Source: CAVTUU01 sp045804965
GTDB taxonomy: Bacteria; Chloroflexota; Chloroflexia; Thermomicrobiales; UBA6265
Direction: 5' to 3'
Assembly: GCA_045804965.1 (NCBI GenBank)
Contig: JBJMMD010000016.1
Location: 62,001 to 126,000, forward strand
Length of the DNA: 64,000 nucleotides
The notes below the pieces were generated by a model. That model saw only the letters and a list, made by a program, of their open reading frames with translations, was not told where the DNA came from and ran no database searches. The translations under genes were made by a program, and so were the position numbers. Shown here in pieces: positions 58,755-64,000 of the stretch (position 1 is its first letter; every line of letters starts with the position of its first letter).

Positions 58755-60071
58755 TCACGCGGCCGAGTTTGACGGTTGAGGTTCATCGCCGGGATGCGCA
58801 GAATCGTGCGGCCTGGCATCGCCCGCCAGCGATATATAAGGGGTGAACCGTTCAACCCGGTGGGCAGGTACGACTCCGCTCATCGTCACGCCGCGTTCGT
58901 CGTAGTTGGTTCCTACGACTCTACCAACCCGGTGGAAAAGATCGACAAGCTCTGCTCGGTTGTACGGGATGGTGACGCTCACCTCGACGAACTCTTCGAG
59001 GTTTTCGAGCTCTTCCTCGATCGCTTCGAGTAGCTGGCTGAGCCCGTCGCCCGTCGTCGCGGAGGTCAAGATGACCTCGCGCGGAAGACCGAACGTGTCC
59101 GTCAGCTCAACAAGAGAGTTCTCGGCGCAATGCTCGCCAAGATCGATCTTGTTGAGCACGGTGATCACTGGTTTGTCGTCCGCGCCGAGGTCTTCAAGAA
59201 TCTCCTTGACCGTTTCGACGTGCGCCTCTCCCATGTGCGTGAAATCGACGACATGGACGAGGAGCGTTGCCGCATTGATCTCTTCCAACGTGGCGCGAAA
59301 CGCGGCGATGAGAAACGTCGGCAGTTTCTTGATGAAGCCGACAGTGTCGGTCACCAGCACCTCACGGCCACCCGGCAACGTCACGCGCCGTGTCGTCGGG
59401 TCGAGTGTGGCGAAGAGTTTGTCTTCGGCGAGAACCGTCGATCCGGTAAGCGAGTTGAGTAACGTGCTCTTGCCCGCGTTTGTATACCCGACAAGCGCCA
59501 CCACCGGAATTTGGTTTTGGCGCCTGTGCTCACGATAGAGCTCGCGGTGACGGTGCACTTCGCCCAATTCGCGCTTAATAAAGGCAATCCGCTTGCCGAG
59601 TTCGCGGCGGTCAGATTCGAGTTGGGTTTCACCGGGACCGCGCAAACCAACTCCGCCCACACCCTGCCGCGAGAGGTGGCTCCACATGCCGGTGAGTCGG
59701 GGCAATCGATATTCGAGCTGGGCGAGCTCGACTTGCAAGCGGCCCTCATGAGTTTGCGCCCGGCGTGCGAAAACATCGAGGATCAAGGCAGTCCGGTCGA
59801 CGATCTTGACGTCGAACGCCTTTTCGAGGTTGCGCTGTTGCGCGGGCGAGAGCTCGTCGTTCACGAGGATTAAGTCGTATGTAAGCGATGCTTGAAGCGT
59901 CTTGACTTCCTCGATCTTCCCTTTACCAATGTAAGAACCAGCGAGCGGATGCGGAAGCTTTTGGGTAACCGAACCGACGACTTCGACGCCGGCAGTTTCC
60001 GCTAAGCGCGCCAACTCTTCGAGTGAGCTCTCAATTTCTGAGTTCGTGCGGTAATTGTCGACAGCGAGCAA
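58755..60071 (-). CDS. hflX: Ribosome-associated GTPase HflX
   Basis: The 438-aa frame from TTG 60071 includes the N-terminal HflX domain (LAGSYIGKGKIEEVK, LEYRLPRLTGMWSHLSRQ, GLRGPGETQLESDRR) and the GTPase (VALVGYTNAGKSTLLNSLTG, DTVGFIKKLP, LNKID). HflX binds and splits stalled ribosomes. The frame continues upstream as TTFSTDKPVEQAL, which resembles the family's N-terminus, but no ATG, GTG or other TTG start exists there. ATT 60119, with GAAGG upstream, is a candidate unusual start. A TATAAT lies at 60184-60189. Confidence 0.9.
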   Translation of the reverse strand: MLAVDNYRTNSEIESSLEELARLAETAGVEVVGSVTQKLPHPLAGSYIGKGKIEEVKTLQASLTYDLILVNDELSPAQQRNLEKAFDVKIVDRTALILDVFARRAQTHEGRLQVELAQLEYRLPRLTGMWSHLSRQGVGGVGLRGPGETQLESDRRELGKRIAFIKRELGEVHRHRELYREHRRQNQIPVVALVGYTNAGKSTLLNSLTGSTVLAEDKLFATLDPTTRRVTLPGGREVLVTDTVGFIKKLPTFLIAAFRATLEEINAATLLVHVVDFTHMGEAHVETVKEILEDLGADDKPVITVLNKIDLGEHCAENSLVELTDTFGLPREVILTSATTGDGLSQLLEAIEEELENLEEFVEVSVTIPYNRAELVDLFHRVGRVVGTNYDERGVTMSGVVPAHRVERFTPYISLAGDARPHDSAHPGDEPQPSNSAA

Positions 60072-60183
60072 GAGCGCCTGCTCAACTGGTTTGTCAGTAG
60101 AAAAGGTGGTGCGAGTAATGTGGTTCGTGCCTTCCCGATCACAAGTCTAACGATGCAATGTGTGACATTCGCGTATTTGTTCA

Positions 60184-60189
60184 TTATAC
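60184..60189 (-). promoter_or_regulatory. TATAAT box upstream of hflX
   Basis: On the minus strand, a perfect TATAAT lies about 65 bases before the first possible hflX start. The -35 region is unclear: TTGACT is only 12 bp away. Confidence 0.4.
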
Positions 60190-60198
60190 CCGCGTCGT

Positions 60199-61629
60199 CT
60201 AGTCAACAGAGGTTGCCGACGCGACGGCAAGGTTTCGCATGGATTCCGTCACCCGGGCGGCGATGTCGGCTTGCCACTGCTGATCTTGCGCAAGCTCATT
60301 GCGCGCGTGCTCGAGATACGCGCGCATCGTCGCCGGCGCTGGTCCGCCGGCCAACCCGCGGCGCTCGATGAAGCGCCGTGGCGCGAGATACCGGCTGATG
60401 GCCTCAAACTCAACGCGCAGCTCGCGGCCAAGAACGAGAAGGGCGGCGCTGTCAATGAATTCCGGCGTAATCCCAGACGCTTCCCTACCCTGCTCCCGCG
60501 CCGCGGCAATTGTGCGGTGTGCGATGGCTCGGGCCGCGAACGGCGGCAGCTGCTCTTCAAGCATGAGGAAATCCGCCAAATCACTGCTCGTTATCATGCC
60601 TTTGCCGGCGCGGTTAGCCAGGACGGCGCGGTTGATGCGGAGCTGATTCGATACGAAATCTGTGCATTGTTCCAAGAACCATGTAGCGTGGCTGAGCACT
60701 GTTGAAGCCGACAAGAGCGTATCGTGGTCGGGGCCAAAGACTGGGCCATAGGGAAACGTTTCGACCGCTCCGTGCGCGGAGCTGGCAAGTCGAAGTATGT
60801 TCTCCGCTTCACTCGCCAGGTTCTGCAAACTCCCTGCCGAAGCGAACTGCGGCAGAGAAGTGTCAGAGCGCACGTGGTTTTCGTCGAACTGCAGCGCGTC
60901 AAGTTGGGTTCGCTCCCACACCCGCAGTTCATCGAGAAACCGCGCGATCGGCTGAACCGCGCCTCGAGCGGTGTGCAAGGCGCCGGCGACGTGGTCAACC
61001 GCCGAAACCGCATCAAACGCGTTGTCCATGATGCGGGCAAAACCGAGCAACACCGCGGTCCGCCCCGGATCAATCTCTAGACCAGTCGAGGCGAGCGAAA
61101 CGGACGACATCGGCGACTGGTCGACCGCGTGATAAACGTCAACCAAGATCTTTGTCACCCGTGCCAGGGGCGAGATCACGCCGCCAAGCAAGTGGGCAAA
61201 CGTCGTGGGTTGGGCCGGTTGCCCGCCCGCGTAAGCCGGAATTATCGAAACGACGTGGGCGTCGGCGAGGTCGAGAAAGGCGGCGCGAGCCTGATTGAGG
61301 GACCATGCCAACGTCAGCAGATCCTCACGGACGATCAATCGCACGACGGTTGCGAGCACGTCAGCCAAACCGCGGCCAACCAGCGCCGCGCCCCTGACTT
61401 CCTGAGCCACGTTGGAGTCGACGCGCTCGTCGAATTCGGCGACCAGCTCCTGCAACGATTGATCTGACGGTAATGAGTTGCGGACGTTCTCGACCGCAGC
61501 GAGTAATGTCTCTAGGGCCGAATCGTCGAGAATCTCGACGTCGCGGAGCATGATGAGATGCGCGCCTACAACGCCGGCCATCGCTTGCCACGCTCGGCCT
61601 TTCAGTTCGCTGGGCATCGTTTGGTTCAT
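60199..61629 (-). CDS. Argininosuccinate-lyase-like protein lacking the catalytic signature
   Basis: The 476-aa, mostly helical protein follows the fumarase/argininosuccinate lyase fold: IIPAYAGGQPAQPTTFAHLL (normally YTHLQPAQP), SLASTGLEIDPGRTAVLLGF, MDNAFDAVSAVDHV and ANRAGKGMITSSDLADFLML. The conserved lyase signature (GSS-x-MPQKKN) is replaced by SAGSLQNLAS, and the substrate loop H-x-G-R-S-R-N-D is missing. It is probably not a working argininosuccinate lyase. It overlaps lgt by 4 bases in the order cobB-lgt-this gene, so it is co-expressed with sirtuin and lipoprotein genes. Confidence 0.65.
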   Translation of the reverse strand: MNQTMPSELKGRAWQAMAGVVGAHLIMLRDVEILDDSALETLLAAVENVRNSLPSDQSLQELVAEFDERVDSNVAQEVRGAALVGRGLADVLATVVRLIVREDLLTLAWSLNQARAAFLDLADAHVVSIIPAYAGGQPAQPTTFAHLLGGVISPLARVTKILVDVYHAVDQSPMSSVSLASTGLEIDPGRTAVLLGFARIMDNAFDAVSAVDHVAGALHTARGAVQPIARFLDELRVWERTQLDALQFDENHVRSDTSLPQFASAGSLQNLASEAENILRLASSAHGAVETFPYGPVFGPDHDTLLSASTVLSHATWFLEQCTDFVSNQLRINRAVLANRAGKGMITSSDLADFLMLEEQLPPFAARAIAHRTIAAAREQGREASGITPEFIDSAALLVLGRELRVEFEAISRYLAPRRFIERRGLAGGPAPATMRAYLEHARNELAQDQQWQADIAARVTESMRNLAVASATSVD

Positions 61630-62495
61630 GAAGCTCCTACGGCTTGATCGCTTTCAGTTTGGCGCGGTTGGGAACTCGCAGCCATCGCGGTCACCGGTGC
61701 AATCTGAGCGCCCGGCCATACTGTGTGGCGCAAAACAAGCAACGTCGCGCCGAGCAAGATGAGAGAGAAACTTACCCAATAGGCGGCAGGCCACGGCCCG
61801 ATGGTGAGACTATCTGTCCGCACTCGTTCGATTACGAATCGGCCCGCGCCGTAGAGCACAAAATACGTCCACAACGCATCGCCCTCGCGTAATCGCCGGC
61901 TGCCCGGCATCCGCAGCACCATCCAAACGAGAACAGCGGCGATCAGCAGGTCGATGATTCCTTCGTACAAGAACGTGGGATGAAATGTGCTGTATTGCTC
62001 GTATCCCGGAGGCCGGCGCGACGGATCGATCGCCACCGCCCACGGTAACTTTGTCGGCGTGCCGAACGCCTCCTGATTGGCCCAATTCCCCCAGCGACCG
62101 ATCGCCTGGCCGATAGGCACGCCCGCGATGACGAGATCGGCCCAGGTCAGGAATCGCTGATGCGCGCGCCAGCAGAGCCAGGCAAACATAAGGATACCCG
62201 CGGCAAGGGCGCCATGAATCGTCAGGCCACCGAGCCGGATATTGATCGCCTGATCGAGATTGTGGCTGTAAAAGCGCCACTTGAGAGCCAGGTAATACAG
62301 GCGGGCGCCCGAAATCGCGGCAAAAACGACCCACGGGGCGACATCGAGCACGAATTCCGGATCCAACCCGCGGCGACGGGCAAGTTCGCGAATGACGAAG
62401 ATCGCGGTGATGATCCCGGCGAGGATGAAAAGCGCGTACCAGCGGATACTGATACCGAAAATAGTGACCGCGACCGGATCGTGGAGCGTTGGCAC
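61626..62495 (-). CDS. lgt: Prolipoprotein diacylglyceryl transferase
   Basis: The 289-aa membrane protein has seven hydrophobic helices and the family motifs GRWGNWANQEAFG, HPTFLYEGI and GRFVIERVRTDS. It moves a diacylglyceryl group from phosphatidylglycerol to the lipobox Cys of prolipoproteins. It starts 3 bases after cobB and overlaps the next gene by 4 bases. Its presence shows that the organism makes lipoproteins, although the sugar-binding protein at 22165 has no lipobox. Confidence 0.93.
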   Translation of the reverse strand: MPTLHDPVAVTIFGISIRWYALFILAGIITAIFVIRELARRRGLDPEFVLDVAPWVVFAAISGARLYYLALKWRFYSHNLDQAINIRLGGLTIHGALAAGILMFAWLCWRAHQRFLTWADLVIAGVPIGQAIGRWGNWANQEAFGTPTKLPWAVAIDPSRRPPGYEQYSTFHPTFLYEGIIDLLIAAVLVWMVLRMPGSRRLREGDALWTYFVLYGAGRFVIERVRTDSLTIGPWPAAYWVSFSLILLGATLLVLRHTVWPGAQIAPVTAMAASSQPRQTESDQAVGAS

Positions 62496-62498
62496 GCG

Positions 62499-63302
62499 TT
62501 ATTCCTCGGGAACAGGCAGAGCGTTCGCGACGCTCGACAGCGTCGGACCGGCCTCCGCGCTCACGACGAGGTCGGCGATGGTGTCGAGTGGGGTCAGCGT
62601 GCGATTGATGATCGCGATCTTTGCGCCTGCCTGCCGGGCGATGAGCGGCAGCTTCGCCGCGGGATTGACGATGAGCGAGCTCCCGATGACCAGCATGAGA
62701 TCGCAGGTCTGCGCGATCTCGACGGCACGTTTCAACGCGTCAGGTGGTAACGCCTCGCCAAAGAGGATCGTCGCCGCACGCAGCATCCCCCCGCAGACCA
62801 CGCAAGCGGGTTCTGATTCGCCAGCCAAGAGCCGTTCTTGAATGATCTCGGCATCCCAGGAACGTCCGCACTCTAGGCATCGTATCTTGTGCGCGGTGCC
62901 GTGAAGTTCGATCACGTGGGCCGGTGCATTCCCCGCCTTTTGGTGGAGTCCATCGATGTTCTGGGTGATGACACCGATGAGGACGCCTTGCCATTCCATT
63001 TCAGCCAGGGCGAGATGGCCGGCGTTCGGCTTCTTGGCCCGCAGCTCGGGATAACTGACCCGGCGGCGTTCCCAGTATTCGCGCCGCGTTTCTGGGTTGT
63101 TCAAGAAGTCATCAAGTTGCGGCGGCGTGCCACGCTCCCAGACTCCGCCCGGGCCTCGATAATCGGGAATGCCGGACTCGGTGCTGATGCCCGCGCCGGT
63201 GAATGCGACGATCCGCTCGCTCGCGTTGACCATGGCGATCAACGCGCCGAGTACATCATCAGCGGTGGCAAGATTTCCATTTGGTTTAACTGGTTCCGAC
63301 AC
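62499..63302 (-). CDS. cobB: Sir2-family NAD-dependent protein deacylase
   Basis: The 267-aa protein begins at GTG 63302 with GGGAGG 6 bases upstream. It shows FTGAGISTESGIPDYRG, TQNIDGLHQKAG, the catalytic His in ELHG, and a Cys4 zinc site (CLEC and CVVC). It removes acetyl or other acyl groups from protein lysines using NAD. In bacteria it often controls acyl-CoA synthetase. It is the first gene of the cobB-lgt series. Confidence 0.92.
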   Translation of the reverse strand: MSEPVKPNGNLATADDVLGALIAMVNASERIVAFTGAGISTESGIPDYRGPGGVWERGTPPQLDDFLNNPETRREYWERRRVSYPELRAKKPNAGHLALAEMEWQGVLIGVITQNIDGLHQKAGNAPAHVIELHGTAHKIRCLECGRSWDAEIIQERLLAGESEPACVVCGGMLRAATILFGEALPPDALKRAVEIAQTCDLMLVIGSSLIVNPAAKLPLIARQAGAKIAIINRTLTPLDTIADLVVSAEAGPTLSSVANALPVPEE

Positions 63303-63355
63303 TTGACGCCTCCCGGAGGAAGTGTACCCAAGGTACCAATTGTGGGCACTGCCAC

Positions 63356-63384
63356 TTGTGTACGTACACCCCCCATGCTACGAT
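63356..63384 (+). promoter_or_regulatory. Candidate promoter for the last gene
   Basis: TTGTGT (63356-63361), 17 bp and TACGAT (63379-63384) precede the partial gene at 63537 by about 145 bases. Confidence 0.35.
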
Positions 63385-63536
63385 GATCACCCGCTCCAGA
63401 AGCTCAAGACCGCAGCCAATCGCCCCCAAACGACGAGCATAAGAACACTTCGAGAGGAGCGTCGCCCCGCGGTGAATGTGTACGGTTCGGTAAACAAGCG
63501 CGTTTATCTTCGCGGCATGTCTGCGGGGGCCGAAAG

Positions 63537-64000
63537 ATGATGATTTCAAACACCGCGTGTTACCTGCTCGGATGGACCGGCCAGCGCTGGATGCGGCGTC
63601 TTTTCGGCGCGATCGGGGACGAGGTTCTCGTTGATTCTGCGGGATCTCCCTCCCGGGCCGCGCTGTTCACCACAAATGGCTGGCCGAATCTCGAACTGTA
63701 CGATGCGAACCTGATGATCGACGTGATGGAAGAGGAGATGCACGTGCCCGATTTGACGACCGTCTACCGGAACGATCTCACGGGCGATCCGCTCACCATC
63801 GAGGAACAAAAAGCACGCGCCGCGGCAGTGCGCGGTCTCGTCAATGCTCGCGACGGACGGTTTGAAAAGGCGCGTACGCTCTTTGGCGAGGCGTTATTGC
63901 TCGATCGCGCGCTCGACCTCTCGCAGATTCCAACGTTCTGGAAGCTACCGCGCGGCGGCCAAGACGCGGCAGTCGACGCCTACCACGATGCAGGCATGCA
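63537..64000 (+). CDS. Protein of unknown function, partial (runs off the window)
   Basis: The frame starts MMISNTACYLLGWTGQRWMR and remains open to the window end (154 residues visible). It includes LYDANLMIDVMEEEMHVPDL and a helix-rich part, EEQKARAAAVRGLVNARDGR then FEKARTLFGEALLLD, that resembles one TPR repeat. There is no signal peptide or membrane segment. I do not recognise the family. A purine-rich GGGGGCCGAAAG precedes the two adjacent ATG codons. Confidence 0.6.
   Translation, partial: MMISNTACYLLGWTGQRWMRRLFGAIGDEVLVDSAGSPSRAALFTTNGWPNLELYDANLMIDVMEEEMHVPDLTTVYRNDLTGDPLTIEEQKARAAAVRGLVNARDGRFEKARTLFGEALLLDRALDLSQIPTFWKLPRGGQDAAVDAYHDAGM

Noticed and set aside
60002..60184. Minus-strand ORF beginning MNKYANV next to a TATAAT box
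   Set aside because: It overlaps the N-terminal coding region of hflX in another frame and becomes Arg/Ser-rich; it is probably a shadow.
63322..63540. Plus-strand ORF of 72 codons before the last gene
   Set aside because: It covers the promoter region and has no motif; the frame starting at 63537 has clearly more protein-like composition.
1..64000. CRISPR arrays, rRNA, tRNA, integrases or transposases
   Set aside because: No regularly spaced identical repeats, RNA gene signatures or recombinase motifs were seen. The tandem array at 33.3 kb is degenerate and lacks unique spacers. tRNA detection by eye is incomplete.

Overview
This 64 kb window is bacterial chromosome, GC-rich (visibly around 60% or slightly above), densely coding on both strands, with no rRNA, tRNA, phage, transposase or CRISPR array that I could recognise. 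The gene content suggests a Chloroflexota bacterium near the Thermomicrobia/Sphaerobacter branch. The main clues are single-gene MglA GTPase and roadblock proteins, MqnA-like and F420-type nitroreductase proteins, LPxTG surface proteins with a sortase, sucCD, a MoaD-MoaE fusion, sugar ABC/FGGY kinase clusters, and frequent GTG/TTG starts. This assignment is inference, not a database match. Several clean -35/-10 pairs with 17 bp spacers indicate an ordinary housekeeping sigma factor.

Layout. 1-4.8 kb: the end of a Cys/Met-metabolism PLP enzyme, two tandem tiny membrane proteins behind a strong promoter, a GNAT acetyltransferase, a CopC-CopD-cytochrome c fusion and a zinc-ribbon protein. 5-7.3 kb: sucCD. 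7.6-14.4 kb: cell-envelope stress and signalling, with htrA behind four 11-bp-spaced direct repeats, an OmpR-type response regulator and histidine kinase, a diguanylate cyclase and a sortase. 14.5-18.4 kb: greA-lysS and several small orphan proteins, one behind a possible three-way-junction RNA. 18.4-29.9 kb: UbiA prenyltransferase, then a sugar-uptake and catabolism region (class I aldolase, ABC importer, three FGGY kinases) and an MqnA-like protein. 29.9-33.2 kb: a three-gene two-component operon with its own 11-bp-spaced direct repeats. 33.5-41.5 kb: cysK, moaD-moaE fusion, moeA, hemA-hemL, hydrolase. 41.5-47.1 kb: rel, a PfkB sugar kinase, thpR, pheA. 47.2-52.8 kb: an ABC-2 exporter behind a leader peptide plus terminator, peptidase E, a fourth FGGY kinase and a 3-hydroxyacyl-CoA dehydrogenase. 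53.3-55.5 kb: two paralogous LPxTG surface proteins. 55.8-63.3 kb: a long minus-strand series (cobB, lgt, a divergent argininosuccinate-lyase-like gene, hflX, roadblock, purM, roadblock, mglA). 63.5 kb to the end: a partial protein of unknown function.

How the parts fit. The LPxTG proteins at 53.3 and 54.9 kb are natural substrates for the sortase at 12.8 kb, so the window appears to hold an enzyme and its cargo for a surface-display system. The two OmpR-type regulators each lie near direct repeats with exact 11-bp phasing, which suggests simple regulatory circuits (htrA control in one case, autoregulation in the other). The ABC-2 exporter has the architecture of a ribosome-mediated attenuator. 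At least four families of dispersed palindromic repeats sit in intergenic gaps. Two genes (a nitroreductase and one LPxTG protein) look frameshifted by one base next to short C or G runs, which could be real mutations or sequencing errors.
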